The notes beneath the pieces were generated by a model. That model saw nothing but the letters and a program-made list of their open reading frames with translations. It was not told the DNA's origin and ran no database searches. From Gillisia limnaea DSM 15749 (GTDB lineage Bacteria; Bacteroidota; Bacteroidia; Flavobacteriales; Flavobacteriaceae): a DNA stretch of 64,000 nt. Shown piece after piece: positions 8,137-16,876 of the stretch (position 1 is the first letter of the stretch; the number at the start of each line of letters is the position of its first letter). The position numbers were made by a program, and so were the translations under genes. The stretch lies in NCBI RefSeq assembly GCF_000243235.1, contig NZ_JH594606.1, positions 479,766-543,765 of the forward strand, read 5' to 3'.

Positions 8137-10731
8137 CTACTCCCTCACCTCTGGAACTTCGATTATTGGGCCAAAGAACAACGCATTAAAAAACAATTTA
8201 TTTGTGCCATACCAGGTTCCCCTGAAGTTTGGGTTGTCCACAAAAGAAATCACCCTGCCGGAACCGAGCTTGCTTACAAGCACAGAGGCGGTACCCGGTA
8301 GTTTCTGTAAATTATCTGATGAAATATAACCGCTTACCAGGGGATCGTTTTTATAAACAGCAACGGTGCTATAGGGATTTTTAACGGGATTCAACAAAAT
8401 ATTACTGTTCCTGTAAACCACCAGATCCCGGTTTGTATAACCAAAACCAAGAGGATGAGTGATATCGAGGTCTACCCTGTACATAGAGCCGCCTATTACT
8501 TTTGCCCCTTCTATAGCTTCAGCGCTTCCATAATCCAAACGCAGGCTTGGGGCATCTTCAGTTACTGTATCCTTTTTAACTTTTAGTTCTTCCGCAATTA
8601 ATTTGTTAGTGATCCCCCAGGTTACTGCCGATTTCTGAAGAATAAGCGTATTCCCCTGTTCCACCCAATTCTTTATCTTTTGCACATCTTTTTCTCTTAG
8701 CAACCCATAGTTTCCGTTCACCAAAATCAATTCATTATAATTTTCCAGTTTCACCCTATTAAAATCAAGAATATCCACTTTTGTTAAAGGCATCCCAAGT
8801 TTGCTGTCCATCAAATACCAGATCTCTCCTGCTTCGTATTGAGAAATACCTTCCCCAATTAACATAAGAGGTTTAGGAACTTCCAGGTTTTCAAAGGAAC
8901 TACTTCCCAGGTCAATACCTGTGGTGCTAAAGCCTCCCTTTACCGCCTCAATAGATATTTTGTGTGTCTTAGCCAGGTCGCTCATAAGACTGTGAAGTTC
9001 TTCTGCCGGCATCTTCTGTATCTCCACGGGTACCAGGATACTTCCATTGCTAAATTCCTTTATCCCTTCGAGGGTTTCTATGCTGAAAGGCTTAAACGCT
9101 GTCTTGGCAATAATGCCTTTTTTTTGTAATTCGTGTAAAACCCCGGGCGCATTATAATCCTGCCAGCTGAAGAGGTAAGCATAATCACTCCTTAATACGG
9201 GAAAGCTTTGAGAGTTAAGAAAGGTTGAATCAATCTGTTGCCCTAAAGAAACATTTCTCCATGCTCGTTTGTTAATTGCCGATGAAGGAAGACCATATGC
9301 ATGTACCATGGACCAGGCCGAAGTATCGTAAAACAGACTGTCATGGAATGTGGTCACTGTATCAAACATAGTTGCAACCATCCTGAATTGCGGCTGATTC
9401 CCGGGTACGATATATGAAGTGCCTGCACCAAAAGTTTTGTTATTAGACTCTATATCGCGACCTGTTTCATATACTTTTATCTTATGCTGAAGCAATAGAT
9501 CCATAAAGGCTTTTGTCCTGTTGCGGTCCCCGGCATCTCCAAAAACATACCCACTGGCGTAATGGCCATCTGCCTGCTTTACCGCCCCTCCAAAGAACTC
9601 CCTTTGGTGACGCAGAAATATTTCCTTGTTCTCCACCGTGCCTTTTATCGTAGCCAAACTGTTTACCAAATGATTTCTAATGGTAAAGGCAAAAGATACT
9701 TCGCCGTGAATACTTTCCTGTAAATGACCCCGCGAACTCGCCTGTTCAAAAACAAGCCCCAGCCCTCCCTGAATATCGGGATACGTAGAGCCATAACCGG
9801 GATAGGAATTATCAAAAACTTCCTTTGTGAAATAAAGAGAACCTATGTCGTCCATCGCATTTGCAAAATACGGGGCGAGTAAATTGTTGAGATCATCGTA
9901 ATTACTCCGGGGAATTATAGGGTTTTCAGATCCAAAAGGTTTTGTAGGCTCAAAGAAATAGGTACTGTTGGTACCCATCTCGTGAAAATCGGTAACCACA
10001 TTGGGATACCAGGTATGGTAAAATTTCAGTCTTGCCTGACTTTCCACATGTACAAGGGGTAACCAATCTCTGTTCAGGTCAAACCAATAGTGGTTTACCC
10101 TTCCGCTGGGCCAAACCTCGTTATGCTCGCGATCATTGGCATCTGCCACCGGTGGAAAACCTCTGTGCATATTGGCCCAATTGGTATGGCGGTCCCGCCC
10201 GTCTGGATTAAGAACAGGTTCTACAAAAATCACTGCATCTTCAAGGTATCGCAGCACCTCCGGGTCTTCTGAAGCTGTAAGATAATAAGCGGTTAACATA
10301 GCGGCTTCACTGCTGGACGGCTCGTTGCCATGAACATTGTACCCCAACTGAATAATCACCGGCATTTGGCCCATTGCCGGCAGGGATACCTGCGGGTCTA
10401 TAAGCTGCAAATGCTCCTGCCTAATATTTTCGAGATTGTTATAATTTTGCGGACTCGTAATAGTGGCAATTATCATTGGCCTTTGCTCATAGGTCATGCC
10501 AATTTCCTGAATATGGATCCTGTCTGAAATACGTGCTAATTCATAAAAATAAGCTACCAGCCTGTCATGACGGGTATGAAAATCACCTATTTCATAACCC
10601 AGAAATTCGCCCGGGGTGGGAACCCCTTCTTTAAAGAATGTTTTTTCGGGAAAAAAATAATCCTGCTGCGCTAAAAGCGGCATTGTCAAAAAAGGCAGAA
10701 AGAGCATAACGAATACTTGTAGAAATCTCAT
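8137..10731 (-). CDS. Exported M14-family zinc carboxypeptidase
   Basis: An 864-residue protein with a signal peptide (1-21, ending LLAQ). The M14 catalytic set is visible: zinc ligands His134 and Glu137 in NVHGNEPSS, the substrate-binding NPDGRDRH and DLNRDW motifs, the third zinc ligand His250 in DFHEMG, and the catalytic Glu329 in GLVFEQ. Residues after about 380 form a long C-terminal extension of roughly 450 residues with a class I glutamine amidotransferase-like look (EGISQYEAGEIWYL, LVNGNYG), as in other large Bacteroidota M14 enzymes. It probably trims peptides in the periplasm or outside the cell. It is convergent with the amidohydrolase and not in an operon. Confidence 0.93.
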   Translation of the reverse strand: MRFLQVFVMLFLPFLTMPLLAQQDYFFPEKTFFKEGVPTPGEFLGYEIGDFHTRHDRLVAYFYELARISDRIHIQEIGMTYEQRPMIIATITSPQNYNNLENIRQEHLQLIDPQVSLPAMGQMPVIIQLGYNVHGNEPSSSEAAMLTAYYLTASEDPEVLRYLEDAVIFVEPVLNPDGRDRHTNWANMHRGFPPVADANDREHNEVWPSGRVNHYWFDLNRDWLPLVHVESQARLKFYHTWYPNVVTDFHEMGTNSTYFFEPTKPFGSENPIIPRSNYDDLNNLLAPYFANAMDDIGSLYFTKEVFDNSYPGYGSTYPDIQGGLGLVFEQASSRGHLQESIHGEVSFAFTIRNHLVNSLATIKGTVENKEIFLRHQREFFGGAVKQADGHYASGYVFGDAGDRNRTKAFMDLLLQHKIKVYETGRDIESNNKTFGAGTSYIVPGNQPQFRMVATMFDTVTTFHDSLFYDTSAWSMVHAYGLPSSAINKRAWRNVSLGQQIDSTFLNSQSFPVLRSDYAYLFSWQDYNAPGVLHELQKKGIIAKTAFKPFSIETLEGIKEFSNGSILVPVEIQKMPAEELHSLMSDLAKTHKISIEAVKGGFSTTGIDLGSSSFENLEVPKPLMLIGEGISQYEAGEIWYLMDSKLGMPLTKVDILDFNRVKLENYNELILVNGNYGLLREKDVQKIKNWVEQGNTLILQKSAVTWGITNKLIAEELKVKKDTVTEDAPSLRLDYGSAEAIEGAKVIGGSMYRVDLDITHPLGFGYTNRDLVVYRNSNILLNPVKNPYSTVAVYKNDPLVSGYISSDNLQKLPGTASVLVSKLGSGRVISFVDNPNFRGTWYGTNKLFFNALFFGPIIEVPEVRE

Positions 10732-10882
10732 AAAAAATATAGTAAAAAGTAAATGAGGTTAAAGATAACAAGTACAAAAAAATACTCCTCTAAAAATGAA
10801 AGTTTTTTTGTGAGTGGATCGTCTGGCCTTTTTATAGACTATCGGCTCTCATCATAGGTATGTTTTACTTGCACGGGTAAAT

Positions 10883-11160
10883 CAATTTGGGTTTATTAGG
10901 GTCCTGCCAAGGGTGGAACGTAAAGAATTCCTGAATGTAGGAACCGTATTGTTCTGCAAAAAAGACAGGTTTCTAAACGTTTTATTCAGACTTGATATAT
11001 AAGGCTGAAATGCCTTGGAGAATTTGATCTGGAGCAGATAAAGAAAAACCTAGAATCATTTGAGAAAATATGTATTGGCACCAAAAGATGGTGGTCTCAT
11101 TGCTCAACTTGATACCGTCTCAAGATTCAGATGGCTCACCGCGGTAAGGAGTTTTGTAAA
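10883..11160 (+). pseudogene. DUF3037-like gene remnant, frameshifted and truncated by a repeat
   Basis: The plus strand from 10883 encodes IRVLPRVERKEFLNVGTVLFC, then stops at 11000-11002. Shifting frame gives RLKCLGEFDLEQIKKNLESF, and shifting back at an AAAA run near 11083-11086 gives DGGLIAQLDTVSRFRWLTAVRS. Joined, these match the order of motifs I know from DUF3037 proteins (VPRVEREEFLNVGV..., then GGPIGQL...RFRWLTA.RS). The two shifts compensate each other. No start codon in frame is visible. The homology ends at 11160 exactly where a dispersed repeat begins, so the 3' end is missing. Family match is from memory of the motif. Confidence 0.7.
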
Positions 11161-11262
11161 TCAAGAACCTCGGGGCAAGTCCCACCCGAACGGTAAGGGT
11201 CCCGCCTAAATGAAATTCATTTCGGGGACTGGGAATTAAGCCCTCAATAAGGCATTAAGACT
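11161..11262. repeat. Dispersed repeat B, copy 1
   Basis: Begins TCAAGAACCTCGGGGCAAG and contains CCACCCGAACGGTA, CCCGCCTAAATGAAATTCATT and CCCTCAATAAGGCATTA. The same blocks recur in order at 11590-11730. It abuts the broken end of the DUF3037 remnant on one side and the stop end of the DUF7218 gene on the other. Confidence 0.8.
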
Positions 11263-11269
11263 ATAGCTT

Positions 11270-11518
11270 TTAGGAGTTGCGGAGAGCCTTGATAAGCTCC
11301 TCCTTTCTCATGTTGCTTCTTCCTTCTATACCCACTTCTTTGGCTTTATTATAAAGATCTTTTTTGGTTCTTTCCTCATATTTTTCTGCCTTGCCTCCTT
11401 TTTTCCCCGCATCGGGGGTATTGGCAATACGGGCTGCTTTGGTTTTACTCATCCCTTTATCTACAAGAGCTTCATATTGCTTTTCGTTCTTAATCCCGGA
11501 TGTTTTTCCCTGTGGCAT
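11270..11518 (-). CDS. Small basic DUF7218 / Rho-N-like domain protein
   Basis: An 82-residue, strongly basic protein. The N-terminal half (KNEKQYEALVDKGMSKTKAARIANTP) is a short helical region followed by a Gly-Lys linker. The C-terminal part (TKKDLYNKAKEVGIEGRSNMRKEELIKALRN) is a SAP/Rho-N-type helix-extended loop-helix fold, usually nucleic-acid binding. Similar small proteins are common in Bacteroidota and often annotated as DUF7218 or Rho termination factor-like. Its role is not known. The gene sits alone between two copies of dispersed repeat B. Confidence 0.8.
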   Translation of the reverse strand: MPQGKTSGIKNEKQYEALVDKGMSKTKAARIANTPDAGKKGGKAEKYEERTKKDLYNKAKEVGIEGRSNMRKEELIKALRNS

Positions 11519-11589
11519 GATAGTATGGTTTTAAAGTTTTATTTATGGTTTAGTGTTTATTACCCTTGAAACTAAGTAAATTTTTCTGA

Positions 11590-11730
11590 TCAAGAACCTC
11601 GGGGCAAGCCCGCCCGAACGTTACGGGCAAGCCAGCCTGAATGAAATTCATTATGAGGCATCCTGGTATTCTATCGGGACGGTGAACCTACCCAACGGTC
11701 AGGCGGGTTAAACTCTCAATAATGGATTAA
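11590..11730. repeat. Dispersed repeat B, copy 2 (longest copy)
   Basis: TCAAGAACCTCGGGGCAAG again, then CCCGCCCGAACGTTACGGG, GCCTGAATGAAATTCATT, CTATCGGGACGGTGAACC and GGTCAGGCGGGTTAAACTCT. The last part is shared with 56421-56470. It contains inverted CCCGCCCGAACGTTACGGGC-type segments that could form hairpins. Confidence 0.8.
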
Positions 11731-12182
11731 ATTACCAATTATAAATCACTCCTGTATTTATATAGTTCAAAATTGTAACCAGTTTAATAAAATTTTAAAG
11801 CTTCTTTAAAAAATGATAGCGCCGAATTACAGAACCCCGGCAAAATAATTTACACCTCATCAATCGGAATCGGTAACCTAATTCCAGCATTTAACTTCAG
11901 GAGATATGGAAATCCTTAGAAAGTAAGGGACAGCCCATGAAAGAATAAACTAAGTTTTGCTCCTGCTGCAATTCCCGGGGAGCAGCTAACCGTCCCTACC
12001 AGGGAAGGCATTGAATCACCAGGTAAAAAATTTATTTTAGAAGTTCTATGTCGGTGCAGATTTTCAACCAGTAAACACAATGTGCAAAACCAAAAACACA
12101 TATGCATAAAACAGATAAAAAATAAAAGTTTACGGGTGATTTTTTTGGCTTTAGGGTATGAATAGATAAATACTTTAAACTT
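11731..12182. other. 450-bp AT-rich intergenic region
   Basis: No gene is supported. A minus-strand frame around 11916-12107 has no recognisable domain. The last 60 bp must hold the promoter of the YceI-like gene; TTTTTTTGG at about 12139-12147 could be a -33 element, but no matching -7 box is clear. Confidence 0.35.
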
Positions 12183-12785
12183 ATGAAACCAAAAATCACA
12201 ACCTTAGCTATTATTTTAGGCTTCCCATTTGGATTGGCCAACCTGGCAAAAGCTGAAAATGCCGATAAGTTTATTTTAGCTAAAGATCATACTTCGGTTA
12301 ATTTTGACATTTCGCACTTCTTCTCTGCCGTAATGGAAGTTTGAGTAATTTGATGGTACTTTTTATTTTTCTCCGAACAACCTGGATGGAAGTAAAATCA
12401 CTTTTAGCATTCCGGTTAGCATTGCTTACACCAACAATCAGAAAAGGGATAATCACTTAAAGTCAGATGATTTTTTTTAACGCCTCAAAATATCCTAAAA
12501 TCAATTTTGAATCTACTGGTTTTGAACAGAAATCAGGGAAAAATTATGTGGTAAATGGAAACCTTACCATAAAGGATATCGCAAAAATAGTAAGCGTTCC
12601 CTTTGAATATAAAGGAGAAATGAACCACCCAATGATGGAAGGAACAAAAATTCTGGGGGCTGCAATTCAATACCGAAATAAACCGAACCGATTTTAAAGT
12701 AGGGGTGGGCGAGTGGGCTTCAGATATGGTAGTTGGACATACTGCCGATGTGACCATTAGTATGGAGCTAAACCGAAAACAATAA
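12183..12785 (+). pseudogene. YceI-family protein gene with four single-base indels
   Basis: From ATG at 12183 the reading encodes a signal peptide and HTSVNFDISHFFSAV, the opening of a YceI lipid-binding lipocalin-like domain, then stops at 12342-12344. Restoring one A near 12333 and one T near 12350, and removing one T from the T8 run at 12471-12478 and one G from the G5 run near 12655-12659, gives one continuous frame of about 200 residues. That frame includes FDGTFYFSPNNLDGSKITF, SDDFFNASKYPKINFES, GEWASDMVVGHTADVTIS and the natural stop TAA at 12783-12785. All four lesions are in homopolymers and their net effect is zero. It is either a young pseudogene or a cluster of base-calling errors. 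Confidence 0.88.
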
Positions 12786-12865
12786 TTTCCTCCAAACTTT
12801 GCTACTCCTTCGTTAGATAAAGTGCAGCAAGAGGTTTTGCGTCTCTTTAGTGTTAAACATGAGCC

Positions 12866-12902
12866 AAAAACATTCAGTATAGAATGTTTTTATATAGCTT
12901 TG
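12866..12902 (+). promoter_or_regulatory. Candidate TetR operator and -7 promoter box
   Basis: A palindrome with 10-bp arms, AAAAACATTC at 12866-12875 and GAATGTTTTT at 12882-12891, lies directly upstream of the TetR gene. It is followed by TAGCTTTG at 12895-12902, a perfect TAnnTTTG box. The ATG is at 12907, so the transcript would be nearly leaderless and repressor binding would cover the promoter. Autoregulation is inferred. Confidence 0.7.
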
Positions 12903-12906
12903 CAGT

Positions 12907-13503
12907 ATGGAACAAGAATTAAAAACAGAAGCCACCCGGAAATTAATTCTGGAAAAGTCTTTTCAGCAGTTTTATACAAAGGGATTTAAACCTACCAGCG
13001 TTAATGAAATTATGAAGACTACCGGCCTTTCCAAAGGTGCTTTTTACCACAATTTCAAAAACAAGGAAGAATTAGGCGTCCAGGTGGTAAAGGCAGAATT
13101 ACATGACAGGATTTACAAAGCGATGATTTCGCCTTTATACACAGAAGGCGAAGCTAAAACGATTCTAAAAAACACTTTTCTGGACAAGTTTCTGGCCTTC
13201 ACGAGCGATGAAAAACTAATGGGTTGTCCGCTAAATAATTTAATCAATGAAATTGGTGGTTCGCCCAATTTGTTAAACGAAGCTTTAAAAGATCTTATTA
13301 ATACCTGGTTAAATGCAGTGGTTGAGACCATTGAAAGAGGACATAACGACGGTTCCATAAAACCGGAAACCAATGCCCAACAGGCTGCCATTTACCTTGT
13401 GAGTTCTTTTGAAGGGATGCGTGGAATCCGCAAACTCTATAACGATGATGCCAATTGGAATGCTTATAGGGGAGCTCTCGAAAATTATATTGATCAGCTT
13501 TAA
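12907..13503 (+). CDS. TetR/AcrR-family transcriptional regulator
   Basis: A 198-residue regulator. The N-terminal helix-turn-helix spans about residues 10-57, with the family pattern of GFKPTSVNEI, GLSKGAFYHNFKNKEEL. The C-terminal domain resembles the TetR_C subgroup that senses small electrophiles or quinones, with a Cys in LMGCPLNN that could be redox-active. A palindromic operator sits at its own promoter. It is the first gene of a four-gene unit with a HAD dehalogenase, a CMD protein and an OYE ene-reductase, which points to control of electrophile detoxification, by analogy with NemR. The ligand is not known. Confidence 0.92.
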   Translation: MEQELKTEATRKLILEKSFQQFYTKGFKPTSVNEIMKTTGLSKGAFYHNFKNKEELGVQVVKAELHDRIYKAMISPLYTEGEAKTILKNTFLDKFLAFTSDEKLMGCPLNNLINEIGGSPNLLNEALKDLINTWLNAVVETIERGHNDGSIKPETNAQQAAIYLVSSFEGMRGIRKLYNDDANWNAYRGALENYIDQL

Positions 13504-13511
13504 CCTGCAAT

Positions 13512-14309
13512 ATGGCAAATTCAAGAAGAAATTTTATAAAAAAATCCGGCCTGGCTGGAATGGCAGGACTGTCCTTTCCGGTAGCCGGAATGGCAAACTC
13601 AAAAATAAATCCTATGAAAAACTTTAAAAACAAACGACCAAAAATCTTATTCTTCGATGTAAACGAGACGCTTTTGGATCTCACAATAATGAAGGAAAGT
13701 GTTGGAAAAGCCTTGAATGGAAAGGAGGAACTGCTTCCTTTATGGTTTACCACAATGCTCCAGAATTCTTTGGTAGAAACTGTTGGAAACCATTATGAAG
13801 ATTTCGGGGAAATTGGCGCAGCAAGCTTAGTGATGGTAGCTGCGAATAATGATATTCAGATGAGTCTGGAAGAAGCGAAAGAGGCCATTTCACCAATCAA
13901 GTCCCTTCCACCCCACCCTGAGGTTAAAGAAGCTTTAGGCAAATTAAAAGAAGATGGTTACAGGCTGATTTCTCTTACAAATTCTTCTAACGCAGCTGTT
14001 GAAAAACAATTTACCAATGCCGGACTTCTGGATTTCTTTGAAGAACGTTTAAGTATTGAAGATGTAGGTAAATACAAACCCCATGTCGATACCTATAACT
14101 GGGCATCCAGGAAAATGGGTGTAAAACCGGAAGAAGCTATGCTTATTGCCGCCCACGGTTGGGATGTAGCCGGCGCGTTATGGGCAGGTTGGCGAGCCGC
14201 TTTTGTTAGCAGGCCAGGGCAACAACAGTATCCGCTTGCACCTGAGCCGGAAATTGCAGCTCCCGACTTAAAAATAATTTCAGAAAAACTAATCGCACTA
14301 GAGAAATAG
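13512..14309 (+). CDS. Haloacid dehalogenase type II with Tat-like leader
   Basis: A 265-residue HAD-superfamily enzyme. The nucleophile is Asp49 in FFDVNETLLDL; the motif II Ser/Thr lies in SLTNSS; a Lys follows in GKYKPHVDTY; and IAAHGWDVAGALWAGWRAAFV is the typical type II 2-haloacid dehalogenase block. The N-terminus contains SRRNFIKKSGLAG, a twin-arginine motif followed by a short hydrophobic run, so the protein may be exported folded. That is unusual for this normally cytoplasmic family; a second Met at residue 35 would give a cytoplasmic form. It starts 8 bp after the TetR gene and is surely co-transcribed with it. Substrate unknown. Confidence 0.9.
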   Translation: MANSRRNFIKKSGLAGMAGLSFPVAGMANSKINPMKNFKNKRPKILFFDVNETLLDLTIMKESVGKALNGKEELLPLWFTTMLQNSLVETVGNHYEDFGEIGAASLVMVAANNDIQMSLEEAKEAISPIKSLPPHPEVKEALGKLKEDGYRLISLTNSSNAAVEKQFTNAGLLDFFEERLSIEDVGKYKPHVDTYNWASRKMGVKPEEAMLIAAHGWDVAGALWAGWRAAFVSRPGQQQYPLAPEPEIAAPDLKIISEKLIALEK

Positions 14310-14342
14310 ATTCTCTATATTAATTCTATTAAAATAAAAATT

Positions 14343-14918
14343 ATGTCAAACCAAACGTACAAAATCGGTTTAAATTCGGTGGAATTAGAAGATGCCAATG
14401 AGCAACAAAAAGAGATCCTTGAAAATGCTAAAAAGGCCAACGGGATGATCCCTAACATGTATAAGAAAATGGTAAATTTACCGGCATTGCAAAATACGTA
14501 TGATACCGGCTATCATCAATTTAGAAAAGACAGCGGATTTACACCTGCAGAGCAAGAAGTGGTTTTGCTAACTATTAGTATCGAAAATTCCTGCGGGTAT
14601 TGCACCGCTGCCCATAGCTATTTAGCTGAAAATGTTTCAAAAACTCCAAAAGATGTTATTGAAGCCATTAGACAGGGAAAAGAAATAGAAGACGATAAAT
14701 TGAGCGCTTTGCACGAGTTCACTAAAGTAATGAATGAAAGTAGAGGGAACCCAACTCCAGACCAGGCCAAAAAATTCCTGAATGCCGGATATTCTGAAAA
14801 GCAGATCCTTGCCATTATCCTGGCGCAGGCAGTAAAAACCATAAGCAATTATTCCAATCATATTTTCCACACCGAAGTTGACGAGGCCTTTAGCAACAAC
14901 GTACTTCACAAGTCATAA
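14343..14918 (+). CDS. Carboxymuconolactone decarboxylase / AhpD-like protein
   Basis: A 191-residue helical protein with the alkylhydroperoxidase D-type active site: Cys84-x-x-Cys87-x-x-x-His91 in NSCGYCTAAHSYLA. This motif supports peroxidase or thiol-disulfide activity rather than true decarboxylase activity. In neighbouring Bacteroidota operons such proteins accompany ene-reductases and TetR regulators. It lies third in the operon, 33 bp after the dehalogenase, and probably helps remove peroxides or reactive electrophiles in the cytoplasm. The physiological reductant is not identifiable. Confidence 0.92.
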   Translation: MSNQTYKIGLNSVELEDANEQQKEILENAKKANGMIPNMYKKMVNLPALQNTYDTGYHQFRKDSGFTPAEQEVVLLTISIENSCGYCTAAHSYLAENVSKTPKDVIEAIRQGKEIEDDKLSALHEFTKVMNESRGNPTPDQAKKFLNAGYSEKQILAIILAQAVKTISNYSNHIFHTEVDEAFSNNVLHKS

Positions 14919-14995
14919 TTCCCAGTAAAAATCAGTTCGCAAATTCAATCAGCAAAGAACTAAAGGAAAAGAAATTAATATCGTAAAACAATTCT

Positions 14996-16093
14996 ATGAA
15001 ATTATTGAATTCATATAACCTCAAAGGCTTAAAATTAAACAACAGAGTTATAATGGCTCCTTTAACCCGGGCCAGGGCAACAGATAATGTTCCTAATGAC
15101 CTTATGGTAAAATATTACAGCCAGAGAGCACAAGCCGGACTTATTATTTCAGAAGGAACAGCACCTTCACCTAATGGACTTGGTTATGCCCGCATCCCGG
15201 GAATTTATACAGCGCAACAAATTGGAGGCTGGAAAAAGATCACTGCCGCAGTACACAAAGAAGGCGGTAAGATCTTTCTTCAGATAATGCATACAGGAAG
15301 AGTTTCCCATAAAGACAATATGGAAGAGAAGGCAGAGATTCTTGCACCTTCGGCCATAGCCCTTAAAGGAGAGATGTATACAGACCAGAACGGACCTCAG
15401 CCTTATCCGGTCCCCAGGGAAATGACCAGGGAGGAGATCAATCAGGCTCAGGACGAATTCGTTAAGGCCGCTTTGGATGCTATGGAAGCAGGATTTGACG
15501 GAGTCGAGATTCATTCTGCCAATGGATACCTGGCAGATCAGTTTCTTAATACCGCCACCAATCAACGAACCGATAAATATGGGGGTAACCAAGAAAACAG
15601 AAGCAGATTCACCCTGGAATTGGTAGAAAAAGTAACCAATGCCATAGGCAGCGAAAAAGTAGGTATACGATTATCGCCTTATAGCGCTTTTAATGGTACA
15701 GAAATTTTTGATGGTCTGGATGATCAGGTCTTATATCTCACGGAAAAGCTCAACAATTTTGAACTGGCCTACCTGCACCTTGTGGACAACTCAACCCTTG
15801 GATCTCCAGATGTTTCCAAATCTATATTTGCAAATATCCGGGAAAAATATGAAGGCACTCTTATTATGAATGGAGGATTTACAAAGGAAGAGGCGGAAGA
15901 AAGCATCTCTGCTGATAAGACGGATCTTGTTTCATTTGGCCGATCGTTTCTCGCAAATCCAGACCTTATCTACAGATTTGAAAATGATCTTGACTTGAAT
16001 GAACCCGATTATGATACTTTCTATACTCCCGGAGAAAAAGGCTATACAGATTATCCTTTCTTCGAAGAAAAAGAATTAGTGGCAGAAAAGTAA
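14996..16093 (+). CDS. Old-yellow-enzyme family ene-reductase (NemA-like)
   Basis: A 365-residue FMN-dependent TIM barrel. Active-site residues are His173, Asn176 and Tyr178 in EIHSANGYLADQFL, the His/Asn pair of OYE1 rather than the His/His pair. Other family blocks are MAPLTRARA, LQIMHTGRVS, NQRTDKYGG and FGRSFLANPDL. It reduces activated C=C bonds or nitro groups with NADPH. It is the last gene of the TetR operon, 77 bp after the AhpD-like gene, and is closed by a strong terminator. The operon suggests inducible defence against quinones, maleimides or nitro compounds. Confidence 0.95.
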   Translation: MKLLNSYNLKGLKLNNRVIMAPLTRARATDNVPNDLMVKYYSQRAQAGLIISEGTAPSPNGLGYARIPGIYTAQQIGGWKKITAAVHKEGGKIFLQIMHTGRVSHKDNMEEKAEILAPSAIALKGEMYTDQNGPQPYPVPREMTREEINQAQDEFVKAALDAMEAGFDGVEIHSANGYLADQFLNTATNQRTDKYGGNQENRSRFTLELVEKVTNAIGSEKVGIRLSPYSAFNGTEIFDGLDDQVLYLTEKLNNFELAYLHLVDNSTLGSPDVSKSIFANIREKYEGTLIMNGGFTKEEAEESISADKTDLVSFGRSFLANPDLIYRFENDLDLNEPDYDTFYTPGEKGYTDYPFFEEKELVAEK

Positions 16094-16112
16094 GCATAGA
16101 ATGATCAAATAG

Positions 16113-16143
16113 AAACCCTTGCAAATCGCAAGGGTTTTTTTTA
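16113..16143 (+). terminator. Rho-independent terminator of the TetR/OYE operon
   Basis: Stem AAACCCTTGC (16113-16122) with GCAAGGGTTT (16128-16137), five-base loop, then a run of eight or nine T. It lies 20 bp after the ene-reductase stop. Confidence 0.95.
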
Positions 16144-16876
16144 TGTTCTGAAGTAAACAGGCTTTAAAAGTAATTAATTATTATAACTGATATTTATACC
16201 ACTTTCAGCCTTTACCAACAGTGCAGAAATCACAATAGAGTTTTCCGATTTGCTCCATTGACGGAAATGTTCCGGATACAGAAATTCTAATTTTTCTTTA
16301 GGGCAGTAATAAGCTTAAATTTAATAGGAAAGTCAAAAAAAAATGACTTTCCTATTTCTCTACAAAGCTTACAATAATCAAGACCCTCAGATCAAGCCCA
16401 CCCGAGCGGTACGGGAAGGCCCGCCTGAATCCAGCTCTTAACCTTTATACCTCCATTACTACCTATTGCACTATTTGAGAATCACGAAGTCGGCGCGGAT
16501 TTCTAATCCGTGACGACCTCACGACTACTCCAGCCATTGACCTTTATACCTCCATTAATGCCTGTAGCACCAGACCTCATCCCGGGGTTTTAAAAGGGCT
16601 CGAAAATACAGTCCACCGGCTGTATGAAGAAATGGTTTTGTAATACTGAGTAGAAAAACCTTATGTAATGAGCCAACAAAAGAAGCTGCCGTTATTTTTC
16701 TAATATTTTCTTCTGAATTATTTTTTGGTTGATATCAAGTTTTATCAGCGATCAAAGGAATCCTGGTTCGGAAAGAAATAATATTGTCCATATGGTTTTT
16801 GAGATAGTCCTAAAATAAAGTTTGTATCTCTTCTTTAAAGCGCCTCCACCTTCTCTTTACAAATCACGGATATATT
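16144..16876. other. 730-bp intergenic region built largely of dispersed repeats
   Basis: No gene is supported. Repeat B copy 3 lies near 16378-16430 and a REP-like element at 16487-16565. The remaining 310 bp up to the SDR stop show no recognisable feature. Confidence 0.5.
16378..16565. repeat. Repeat B copy 3 fused to a REP-like element
   Basis: 16378-16430 holds a diverged repeat B (ATCAAGCCCACCCGAGCGG, GGCCCGCCTGAAT). From 16487 follows the REP core AAGTCGGCGCGGATTTC with TAATCCGTGACGACC, a palindrome GGATT/AATCC around a short loop. It is trailed by CCTTTATACCTCCATTAATGCC, which also follows the copy at 51339 and stands alone at about 16442. Confidence 0.85.

Noticed and set aside
13298-13753. 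A 151-codon minus-strand frame across the TetR/HAD junction
   Set aside because: It spans two plus-strand genes of an operon with 8-bp spacing; no family features.
15167-15592. A 141-codon minus-strand frame inside the ene-reductase gene
   Set aside because: It is a shadow of the OYE gene, whose catalytic residues are all present on the plus strand.
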